Part shown: positions 1-6,712 of the stretch, one piece after another
How the letters are laid out: the number at the start of each line of letters is the position of its first letter
Numbering within the stretch: the stretch's first letter is position 1
Virus record (IMG/VR): IMGVR_UViG_3300036668_000023
Location: 1-32,122 of that record
Length of the DNA stretch: 32,122 nt
Strand: one strand, 5' to 3'
DNA from: a virus
Made by a program: the position numbers and the translations under genes
The notes under the pieces: generated by a model
The model's input: the letters and a program-made list of their open reading frames with translations, nothing else
The model's database searches: none
Told to the model about the DNA's origin: nothing

Positions 1-725
1 GTAACAATGCTTACACCGCTTCCCATTGTGTTGTTGTGAGTCGCGTGTATGCCGCCCTTCCATCGATGCTTGACCATCACTTTGTCATTTAAAAAACAAC
101 TTGTCGTATGTTGCCAATCCTCAAAATAGTCAATTAGATTAAAGCCTTTGATACCGATAAACTCTGGAGCCATTGCCGCCAGGCGCATATTCATGCGAGC
201 ATCATGGTTTCCAAGCGTCCAGATTAGTTTGCACTTGGGATTTGCAAGTTTAGCCGCGTCATCAATTTCGCCCAAAAACATTTCGCATGCTTTAAGCTCT
301 TCTAAAACAGACGGTGTTTTTTCCCACCCATTTGCAGGATGCCTGCTGATACTGGCCCCATCAAAAGCGTCACCATTATTTACCACTACGGAGGGTTTTA
401 GCTCTTCAATAAGCCACAACAAAGCCTTGAAAGCTGTTGTTCGACGGCTAGGCCAAAAATGCGCATCACTGAAGACTATTACGGTCCCATTTAACATTCC
501 TAAATTTATTACTGTTGGGGATGTATAGACTGAGTTCGCTTGGCCATAATGCGTGTTGTGATACGGCGTGGCCACAAGTTGTATGCTGTGCTTGCGTTCA
601 ATGTTTCGCCTACGTTTATTTGCTTGCGCGACACTCATACCGACAATCAAAGCAACTTTTGTAACGCTTTTATGCGAAGTCATCAGCTCAATAAATTCTT
701 TGTCAGTTACTTTTGATAAAGCCAT
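1..725 (-). CDS. Calcineurin-like metallophosphoesterase, C-terminus cut by window edge
   Basis: Reading leftward from the ATG at 725 gives 241 residues open to the window edge. Metallophosphoesterase motifs appear in order: D87-A-H89 after a hydrophobic strand (VIVFSDAHF), GD-x2-D at 118-122 (NNGDAFDG), G-N-H-D at 172-175, and H220. The last metal-binding G-H-x-H block expected after residue 240 lies beyond the edge. Residues 8-45 look like a small helix-turn-helix preceding the enzyme domain. Such proteins in phages cleave phosphodiesters or nucleotides with two divalent metals; the substrate here is unknown. It is the most distal late gene seen, 35 bases after the endolysin. Family assignment is firm, role is not. 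Confidence 0.85.
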   Translation of the reverse strand, partial: MALSKVTDKEFIELMTSHKSVTKVALIVGMSVAQANKRRRNIERKHSIQLVATPYHNTHYGQANSVYTSPTVINLGMLNGTVIVFSDAHFWPSRRTTAFKALLWLIEELKPSVVVNNGDAFDGASISRHPANGWEKTPSVLEELKACEMFLGEIDDAAKLANPKCKLIWTLGNHDARMNMRLAAMAPEFIGIKGFNLIDYFEDWQHTTSCFLNDKVMVKHRWKGGIHATHNNTMGSGVSIV

Positions 726-760
726 TTAAAATCCCGTTTGTTTACGCTAAGGCGAATACG

Positions 761-1270
761 TCATCGCTTAACGGAATCTAAAGATAATTTTCTAACCTCG
801 GCAACCCTGCGCGTCCAACCCTTGCCAAATCTGTCAAAATTACTTAGCGACTCCAGAAATTTCTGTCGTTTGTCGCAGTATATGTTGATTAGCTCGGCTG
901 GCGTATGAGCCGCTACAGCGCTTAAAGTGTTTGGCCCAATAGCTCCATCAGGGATTGCGCCAGCAGACTCTTGTAGCCACTTTGCAGCGCGTCCTGTGCC
1001 ACTATTTATGGCTGCATCAAAGACACAATAGTTCAATCCGTCTGGTAACTCATCGGCTTTTACTCTGTCCCAGTATTTTCGCTTGTAAAGCGGCTCAACG
1101 TCCAGTTGCGTCATCGACTTCATACTGCCGTCTTTTACTGCGTGACCCAGCCACTCCTCCCAGACAGCTTTTGTAACACCTAAATTTGTCTCACCGCCTG
1201 TGTCTCTTGGGTCGTTTACCCAACCGCCCTCATGTTTAAGTATGTGCGCCAGGGATTCTTTGTAATTCAT
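761..1270 (-). CDS. Endolysin, GH108-type lysozyme with peptidoglycan-binding C-terminus
   Basis: 169 residues. The N-terminus carries the GH108 signature: I-L-x-H-E-G-G with the likely catalytic Glu at residue 14, then the conserved D-x-G-G-x-T-N-x-G-V-T stretch at about 23-33. The second half (about 95-165) has the helical peptidoglycan-binding type 3 pattern, including D-G-x-I-G-P-x-T. Family members hydrolyse the MurNAc-GlcNAc bond of peptidoglycan. There is no signal peptide, so release through the holin is expected. Its ATG overlaps the stop of the preceding 66-residue gene (ATGA), placing it in the lysis cassette with the holin at 1482-1892. Confidence 0.93.
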   Translation of the reverse strand: MNYKESLAHILKHEGGWVNDPRDTGGETNLGVTKAVWEEWLGHAVKDGSMKSMTQLDVEPLYKRKYWDRVKADELPDGLNYCVFDAAINSGTGRAAKWLQESAGAIPDGAIGPNTLSAVAAHTPAELINIYCDKRQKFLESLSNFDRFGKGWTRRVAEVRKLSLDSVKR

Positions 1271-1467
1271 AGTGAGTCAGCCGCCTTTGGTTTTATTTCA
1301 ATGCAAGTCATATCAAACGCGGCAACTTCAGTGTTGGTTGCTAACTTACGTCTAACTTGAAAATTTTGGGCTTCGCACTGTTCAATAGAAACAGACAATC
1401 TGCCGCTGGCAAACCCGCAATTGCCGCCACTGAGACAAATAAAAACAACAGGCAGCCAGAATGACAT
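1267..1467 (-). CDS. Small exported or membrane-anchored protein in the lysis cassette
   Basis: 66 residues starting at an ATG with a good AGGAG six bases upstream. Residues 1-15 are hydrophobic and followed by a small-residue segment (S-G-G-N-C-G), which resembles a secretion signal; four cysteines (11, 17, 30, 55) are present. No clean lipobox is visible, so the idea that it is an outer spanin lipoprotein is only positional. It overlaps the endolysin start by four bases and follows the holin, so it is translated with lysis genes. No family recognised. Confidence 0.7.
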   Translation of the reverse strand: MSFWLPVVFICLSGGNCGFASGRLSVSIEQCEAQNFQVRRKLATNTEVAAFDMTCIEIKPKAADSL

Positions 1468-1481
1468 AACGTACTCCTAAG

Positions 1482-1892
1482 TTATTTTCTTGCTCGTATC
1501 TCTGCAATTTTTTCAATGCTGCGCGAGCCAAAGTATGCGCCAAATACTAGCATCCCCCAGCTACCCAAAAGCTGCACATAGGACTCATTGGCGTTATATC
1601 CAAAAGCAGACATCATGGCAAACGTAAAGTAACCTGTAAAAATAGCGATTAGAGCCATTGGTCGGATGTTCTTAGACAGCCAAGAGTCTGACGACATGTC
1701 AGCCGTCCAGCGTGTTGTTACGTTGGTCTGCTCCGTCTTGTAGAGGTCGGTTTCATTAGCCATCTTTGCCAGCTCACCGCTTTGCACAAGTGCTGCCAGT
1801 TCTAGCTGCGCCTGAGCCTTAGCCGTTGGGTCGGGAATAAGTTTGTCAATCAGCTTGTTGCCAATCCCTAGCAGCGCGGTTAGAGGAAACAT
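1482..1892 (-). CDS. Holin of the GTA/3TM holin family
   Basis: 136 residues. The N-terminal 70 are amphipathic and begin with an L-I-D-K-L-I-P-D-P motif followed by an A/Q/E-rich helix, a pattern I know from the GTA_holin_3TM family. Two clear membrane segments follow, about 78-100 (after W-L-S-K-N-I-R-P) and about 108-124, then a basic tail. Holins of this family permeabilise the inner membrane so the endolysin reaches the wall. It sits two genes upstream of the GH108 endolysin in transcription order. Confidence 0.85.
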   Translation of the reverse strand: MFPLTALLGIGNKLIDKLIPDPTAKAQAQLELAALVQSGELAKMANETDLYKTEQTNVTTRWTADMSSDSWLSKNIRPMALIAIFTGYFTFAMMSAFGYNANESYVQLLGSWGMLVFGAYFGSRSIEKIAEIRARK

Positions 1893-1917
1893 AGACTACC
1901 CTTTAAATTCTGAGACA

Positions 1918-2151
1918 TTATTTCCCATTCAAGCCGCTAGCAAAAAATCCAACAATTGCAGAGGAGAACGAAACCACTGTCATGCCAAACCAAAGCCCGC
2001 CACGGCCTTTATTTGCTAACGCCACCAGCTCTTCAAGTTGGCGCTCAACCTTGTCCATTTTCTTATCCATGTCTTGGACTTTTTGCCAGAGAACGCCGTA
2101 TTTCACAAGGTCAATCTCATTAACATCTGCCATAACTTGAGGCTCCAACAT
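1918..2151 (-). CDS. Coiled-coil protein with C-terminal membrane anchor (XhlA-like)
   Basis: 77 residues from the first ATG. A coiled coil rich in K/D/E (about 18-50, with V-E-R-Q-L-E-E-L) precedes one hydrophobic segment (about 53-73). This architecture matches small phage lysis-accessory proteins such as XhlA; similarity is architectural only. A second ATG at 2133 has a stronger GGAG at nine-base spacing and would give 71 residues starting M-A-D-V-N, a plausible true start. It lies just upstream of the holin gene, supporting a role in membrane permeabilisation. Confidence 0.75.
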   Translation of the reverse strand: MLEPQVMADVNEIDLVKYGVLWQKVQDMDKKMDKVERQLEELVALANKGRGGLWFGMTVVSFSSAIVGFFASGLNGK

Positions 2152-2505
2152 TTAAAGACCTTGGCCTGGTGTGATGTAGACCGTAGCTGCTGCGCTTGAC
2201 AGGCCGCTAAAGAAGGTGTCTTTGTTGAAACGCAAGATTTCTACGGCACCAGGCAGCAGAACGATGGCGTCAGAAGGCGTACCAGCCACCGGCGCAACTG
2301 CTTTAGCAGTGGCATCGGCAGCAGAGACGCCAGCGCCTAGGAACACGGTTGTAGTGCCTGCATTAACAATGCGGTATTGGCCGGTTGCCTGCGGGTCAAA
2401 CCGGACCAAGACCGGCGCTTGCACGCCTGCCGGAGCTGTTGCAGCAGCAGGAACAACAATGGTTTTGCCTTGCGGGTTAAAGGCAATTTGCGAATTATTA
2501 GACAT
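2152..2505 (-). CDS. Small beta-rich protein, probably structural
   Basis: 117 residues, Ala/Thr/Val/Gly-rich, with alternating beta-strand patterning and no membrane segment. The composition suggests a secreted or virion Ig-like or jelly-roll fold, as in small decoration or fibre-associated proteins. It lies between the adhesin genes and the lysis cassette and abuts the next gene without a gap. No specific family recognised. The protein at 12086-12418 has a similar size and character, but I saw no convincing sequence identity between them. Confidence 0.7.
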   Translation of the reverse strand: MSNNSQIAFNPQGKTIVVPAAATAPAGVQAPVLVRFDPQATGQYRIVNAGTTTVFLGAGVSAADATAKAVAPVAGTPSDAIVLLPGAVEILRFNKDTFFSGLSSAAATVYITPGQGL

Positions 2506-2541
2506 GTTTATAGTTCCTTTAAAAAATTATAAGATTTACTT

Positions 2542-2826
2542 TTACGGTAATAAAATATATTCAGCAAAAAATGCACACGCTAAAACAGCTACGCTTGGCA
2601 AAATCCAATCAAGCAAGCCTTTTGTCGTCCAAGCCCTGCGCTGTAACCCACCCCACCAAGGCATATTCTCTCGCTTCCCACCATAATTATTTTTAATATT
2701 GCGATATTCAGCTTGACTTACTTCTCGACCCATATAAAAAGCTGTTGCAAAAATAGCCCCAGCCCAAACGTTTATCACAAATGAGATAATAAATTGCATA
2801 AGAATGGCAATAGGAATATGGGTCAT
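2542..2826 (-). CDS. Conserved phage membrane protein with two TM segments
   Basis: 94 residues. Hydrophobic segments at about 5-30 and 74-93 flank a soluble loop holding G-R-E-x3-A-E-Y-R and N-M-P-W-W-G-G-L. I recall this layout (I-P-I-A-x-L-M-Q at the N-terminus, the GRE..AEYR and MPWWGG motifs) from many phage genomes where it is unnamed. The position between adhesin and lysis genes suggests a lysis-accessory or superinfection role, but nothing in the sequence decides. The ATG follows a run of A after the upstream stop with no clear ribosome-binding site. Confidence 0.75.
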   Translation of the reverse strand: MTHIPIAILMQFIISFVINVWAGAIFATAFYMGREVSQAEYRNIKNNYGGKRENMPWWGGLQRRAWTTKGLLDWILPSVAVLACAFFAEYILLP

Positions 2827-2831
2827 TTTTT

Positions 2832-3842
2832 TTATGGAAGAATGCGCTTATTCTTGCGTCTAGTGTAGATGTACTTGCCAAGTTGAAACGAAAAATCCCA
2901 ACCGTTGTTGTTTCCATTGTCAATATTATTGTTCGTCGTGTAAGCGTTCCAAGTCGCTCCACCAGTAGCATCAATGTCTTTGATGGTCAGAAAGGTTGTG
3001 TTCACTGTTCCACTAGCCTGCGACAGTGTTGCTTGAGAACCAGCAACAGTTGACTGAAGAAATTTTTGGGTTGTGCCAGGTGCTAAAAATGTCCCAACAG
3101 TGCTAGCCACCCCGTTTTTCAAGCTGATTGACCCGTTGACAAATACTAGCACCCGTGTAGCACCTTGCGTTAAAGCATCTTGGAAACTCCAAGCACCATT
3201 CACACCGTTGAACTGAAGTGCTGTGTCAACTGTTAAACCACCAGTTGTGATTGTCTGTGGTGTTGTTGCGGCAAAAGTCAGCGTATTGGCGGTTGCGGTA
3301 AACGTCATCCCTGAGTGCATGGTTAAGCTACCAAACAATCCACTGCTACTGGCGCGTATGAAACTTCCAGTAAACGCTGGTTGGAATGTTAAGTCATTTA
3401 GTCTTGAGCCATTCCCGCTCATGCTTACAATGTCGCTTCCAGCAATAACATCAAAGCTGACTGAATTTGCTTCTATTACCCCAATTCCTGCATTGATTGT
3501 GCGTGTTCCTGTCCCACCAGCATAAGTTAACTTAACACGAGGGTTGCCAATCATAGTAGGAGCAACACCACCGTTGTAAACAATTTGCGCGTTACCGACT
3601 ACACTAACAATATAATTATCAAAATCAATTGTGCCACCAGTAAAAACTGCTGGATTAAAAACTAAAACAGTTACATCTTCACCGATAGTAACCGTACCAC
3701 CGCCTGAGCTTGCATTAAAAACAGCTAAATCCGCAACGCCAGGTGCAGATGCGCCACCAGCACCACCAGTTGTAGCTGACCAATTAGCGGTTGATGTGGT
3801 GTCCCACGTTCCTGTTCCGCCAACCCAGAATCGGTTAGCCAT
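2832..3842 (-). CDS. Beta-rich adhesin-like virion protein
   Basis: 336 residues, starting M-A-N-R-F-W-V-G-G-T-G-T-W. This opening, with T-W-D followed by N-W-S, recurs in phage and secreted adhesin-like proteins. The body is Gly/Thr/Ser/Val-rich with short strand repeats, suggesting a beta-helix or stacked sandwich. Near the C-terminus is an N/G/D-rich segment (N-N-N-I-D-N-G-N-N-N-G-W) that resembles a calcium-binding or trimer-closing turn, then a basic tail. It is the third adhesin-type gene in a row and probably contributes to host recognition. Exact role not determined. Confidence 0.75.
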   Translation of the reverse strand: MANRFWVGGTGTWDTTSTANWSATTGGAGGASAPGVADLAVFNASSGGGTVTIGEDVTVLVFNPAVFTGGTIDFDNYIVSVVGNAQIVYNGGVAPTMIGNPRVKLTYAGGTGTRTINAGIGVIEANSVSFDVIAGSDIVSMSGNGSRLNDLTFQPAFTGSFIRASSSGLFGSLTMHSGMTFTATANTLTFAATTPQTITTGGLTVDTALQFNGVNGAWSFQDALTQGATRVLVFVNGSISLKNGVASTVGTFLAPGTTQKFLQSTVAGSQATLSQASGTVNTTFLTIKDIDATGGATWNAYTTNNNIDNGNNNGWDFSFQLGKYIYTRRKNKRILP

Positions 3843-3930
3843 TTAGCTTTACCTCAAAAACTTGACCAGTAATCAAACAGACACATTTAATTGTGTTGCC
3901 AGTAATTTTAATTATTTCGCAATTGTCCAT
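3835..3930 (-). CDS. 31-residue mini-protein between adhesin genes
   Basis: A short reading frame from the ATG at 3930 encodes 31 residues (begins M-D-N-C-E-I-I-K-I-T-G). A strong GAGGAA lies a few bases upstream. It starts seven bases after the stop of the 457-residue gene and overlaps the ATG of the 336-residue gene in the string ATGGCTAA. It fills what would otherwise be a roughly 95-base gap in an operon without gaps. Small proteins of the form MDN-x-E-I-x3-G occur in phage fibre regions in my recollection. Function unknown; it may mainly couple translation. Confidence 0.6.
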   Translation of the reverse strand: MDNCEIIKITGNTIKCVCLITGQVFEVKLNG

Positions 3931-3937
3931 AATTTCC

Positions 3938-5311
3938 TCACAAATTTGGTGCAAAAAGAGTCGCGCTGGCAATGATTGGCTTTTCATCAATAGCTCGGCG
4001 ATGATAAAAAACAGTATTTACATAATTAGGCGTTGAAATTTCGTTGGTGTAAGGCTGGCCACCATCTGAGCTGAACATTCCCGCAATACGAGTTCTAAAA
4101 CCCCACCGAGTAATGTTGTAAACATTGACCGCACTGCCACCCCCTGTAACGCTGCCAGTGGTTGATCCTGTGGTGGTTGTAAAACTATATACGTTATTAC
4201 TTACAAAAGTAATTGTTTTAAATCCATTTAGCTCTGCGGTTGGTATACCATCAAAACCAACAGACCCAAAAATAAAAACAACATCGCCCGTTACATAACC
4301 GTGATTATTTTGAGTTACCCTAATAACTGTACTACCAGCTATGCCAGCAGTAAACATTGGGTTAGTACCCAAAGCAATTAATGGCTTGCCATAGACAGTT
4401 ATACCTGTAGTGTCGTAAATATAGGGAACAATTATTCCTGATGGAGAGTAACCTGTTGACCCTGTTTTACGATCACCGCTGGAAAAAACAATGTTGCCGT
4501 CCGTTGTTTTAATCAAATTCGGTTGACGGCCATTTACTTTGAGTGGGTCAAGTAAAACAGCCGCAGACCATGTGACCCCGTTGTCAGTGCTGGTGCTGTA
4601 ATAAACAGAGTTGTACAGGGACGATGATAGGTCTTCACGTACCATTGCCAGCCAATTTGCACTGTTCAAGTTGACAACGTCAGCTTCTGAGTAATATCTG
4701 CCCACATCGTTAAACATTACAGATACGCCTACCCATGTAACCCCACCGTCAGAAGAATCAAACAAAGCCGTTTGAGTCTTTCCCCCAACTAAAGCATAAC
4801 CCGTGCGCCATAACTTACCGCCAGCACCTGTGATAGCTTTTGACCACAAATTGTAAGTGTTTCCGCCAAGCGTTCCTGTGCTTTGAACAGTAACAGTCAA
4901 AGTGCCAGCTACGTTTTTAATAGTAAAAATTTTTAAGACCACAGAATCACCAACAGCCAACAAAGACTGAAGAAGCGATGTGTTGTAAACGGTAGGAGCA
5001 ACAGCGTCAAAAAACTTTACTTTGCTCCAAGTTAAACCATCATCATCTGAACGAATCATCCACTGCCCTGAACTACCGACAGCGTGTGCATCGTTATCAG
5101 AAAAAATACCAACTAGTGCAGAACCAATTTTTACAACAAACGGAAAACTTAAATAACGAGTTGGTTGAACATCGTCAATAATTTTTGTTTTAAAATTAAA
5201 AGCGTCTACAAATATAGGGTTTGATGGGTCACGCGGAAATATACACGGGTCACCACCAAGGTCTGTCCCAATTAACTCAAATTCTCTTTTTAGACCGACA
5301 GTAATAGGCAT
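3938..5311 (-). CDS. BNR/sialidase-like beta-propeller tail protein with inserted FCCH-like domain
   Basis: 457 residues. Three Asp-box (BNR) motifs of the form S-x-D-x-G-x-T-W are at about 88-95, 186-193 and 241-248, as in sialidase-type propellers. Residues 325-395 interrupt the propeller with a small domain: N-H-G-Y-x-T-G-D-V-V near the start, E-L-N-G-F, then a T/G-rich end. This resembles the E1-enzyme FCCH-like fold often found inserted in phage proteins. After it the propeller sequence resumes, including a partial Asp box (S-S-D-G-G near 414). Catalytic residues of true sialidases were not identified, so it may bind glycans rather than cleave them. It directly follows the tailspike gene. 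Confidence 0.8.
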   Translation of the reverse strand: MPITVGLKREFELIGTDLGGDPCIFPRDPSNPIFVDAFNFKTKIIDDVQPTRYLSFPFVVKIGSALVGIFSDNDAHAVGSSGQWMIRSDDDGLTWSKVKFFDAVAPTVYNTSLLQSLLAVGDSVVLKIFTIKNVAGTLTVTVQSTGTLGGNTYNLWSKAITGAGGKLWRTGYALVGGKTQTALFDSSDGGVTWVGVSVMFNDVGRYYSEADVVNLNSANWLAMVREDLSSSLYNSVYYSTSTDNGVTWSAAVLLDPLKVNGRQPNLIKTTDGNIVFSSGDRKTGSTGYSPSGIIVPYIYDTTGITVYGKPLIALGTNPMFTAGIAGSTVIRVTQNNHGYVTGDVVFIFGSVGFDGIPTAELNGFKTITFVSNNVYSFTTTTGSTTGSVTGGGSAVNVYNITRWGFRTRIAGMFSSDGGQPYTNEISTPNYVNTVFYHRRAIDEKPIIASATLFAPNL

Positions 5312-5323
5312 TAAATTCTCCTT

Positions 5324-6712
5324 TTAAAACACGCAACGAGCAGTCCAATGGCAAAGCAAAACATCACCCGCAGTAACTGCGCCATTGTTTTGGAACGTAA
5401 CTCCCTGGTCGTTTAAGTTGTATGGCAAGCCGTTGACAAAAACCCCTGTTGTTTCATTTTCCCATCTGTTTTCAGTACCAGACAAAGGAGATTGCATCAA
5501 AACTTGAGGAATAATTGCCATTGGTGGCGTAAAGCGTACAGATGCTATTGCTGACGTAGTAGTGTTTGCATTTACTGCTACCACACGCATAGAGCCAGCT
5601 TTGCTAGTAACACCTCTTGGGGCTGCATATGAATAAGTGGTTTGATACCGAGTTTTAGATTTAACAATAAGATCATCAAATGTTTCTTGAATTACACCTG
5701 AAGCTGTAGTGCCAATTGTTAGGAAACACCCTTCAACATCAATGTAATCGTCTGTCCCTGCTGAACCAGTCCAAGGAACGGTAACAACAATAGACACTTG
5801 TACGGCATCCGCTGGTAACAATCCAGTAATTGCGTAAGGCGCATTCACGGCAGTCATACTGGTGGTCAACGTAAAGTCATCTTCAGCTAAAATAATATTG
5901 GAACTTGTATATTCGCCATTAGCCAAAACAATTGGCTGCTGTGGTTCTTTTGAGTATTGCAAACGAACATTGATGTCTGTACCTGTCCACCCAACATCTT
6001 TAAGCGCATGAAGTTGCAAACAAATGTCTTTTCCAAGCAAAGGTTTAGTTTCGGATTGCGTTAAATTCATCACCATCGTTGCTGACGCAGTGCTGACGTT
6101 TAAATTGTTGCGCTGGATGCGCAATCCAAATGGTTGGTATACGCCTTTTACGCTGTATAAAGTCACGTTGTCATCAGCAAAACCTATCCGAGCAAAAGTT
6201 GCACCACTGCCACCAATTTGTCTTGCGCCTGTTTCTGTTTTAAACGCATAGCCGTTTTGCCACGTACCAAAAAAGCCCATCCAGTTATAGTTAATTTTAT
6301 TTGATGAATCAATTTCATTTTGCAAATCATCAATTTCATCTGATACATCGTTGAATGCTTGTTGAACTGTCATGCCAACACCGCGATAATCAACAGTGAT
6401 GATTAAACCGGAGTACCTTTCAGGATTAGATGGTGCACTATAAACAACGCTGCCGTTTTTGTTCGTTACATTGATGCTGTAGTCACTGTTGACATACAGA
6501 CGTGCAGGAGTGCCACTATTAGACGGGTAGCCATTAAGCGTGCGGATGGGCTGCACTGCCGCAATGGTTAGTGCTGCGTCCCAATAGACGTTGATCGGAT
6601 TGACTTGCGGGTCAAGGTTGGCTGTGCCAATCCAGACATAACCGGACTCAAGCGGCTGGCCGTCAATGTCGGTAAAAATTGGGAATGGGCTGGATACTGA
6701 CAGTGCGGACAT
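5324..6712 (-). CDS. Tailspike/tail fibre with P22-type head-binding N-terminus
   Basis: 462 residues. Residues 1-110 match the P22 tailspike head-binding pattern: F-x-I-F-T-D-I-D-G-x-P-L-E-S-G-Y-V-W-I-G near the start, then N-P-I-x-V-Y-W-D, Q-P-I-R-T-L-N-G-Y-P and a Y-V-x-x-D-Y-S-I segment. A short coiled coil (about 118-136) follows. The rest is beta-rich without the recognisable P22 endorhamnosidase helix, so the receptor-binding part belongs to a different type. The protein should dock on the tail hub and reach the host surface. It immediately follows the gp16-like gene, the usual place for a spike. Confidence 0.85.
   Translation of the reverse strand: MSALSVSSPFPIFTDIDGQPLESGYVWIGTANLDPQVNPINVYWDAALTIAAVQPIRTLNGYPSNSGTPARLYVNSDYSINVTNKNGSVVYSAPSNPERYSGLIITVDYRGVGMTVQQAFNDVSDEIDDLQNEIDSSNKINYNWMGFFGTWQNGYAFKTETGARQIGGSGATFARIGFADDNVTLYSVKGVYQPFGLRIQRNNLNVSTASATMVMNLTQSETKPLLGKDICLQLHALKDVGWTGTDINVRLQYSKEPQQPIVLANGEYTSSNIILAEDDFTLTTSMTAVNAPYAITGLLPADAVQVSIVVTVPWTGSAGTDDYIDVEGCFLTIGTTASGVIQETFDDLIVKSKTRYQTTYSYAAPRGVTSKAGSMRVVAVNANTTTSAIASVRFTPPMAIIPQVLMQSPLSGTENRWENETTGVFVNGLPYNLNDQGVTFQNNGAVTAGDVLLCHWTARCVF

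Noticed and set aside
148-528. Plus-strand reading frame of 126 codons
   Set aside because: It lies opposite the metallophosphoesterase frame, which carries clear catalytic motifs; no ribosome-binding site or family pattern on the plus strand.
726-760. Possible terminator after the endolysin gene
   Set aside because: Only a weak bulged stem around 745-768 and no T-run; transcription probably continues into the phosphoesterase gene.
2838-2855. Six-bp inverted repeat near the end of the 336-residue adhesin gene
   Set aside because: The stem is AT-rich and not followed by a T-run in either direction, so it is not supported as a terminator.
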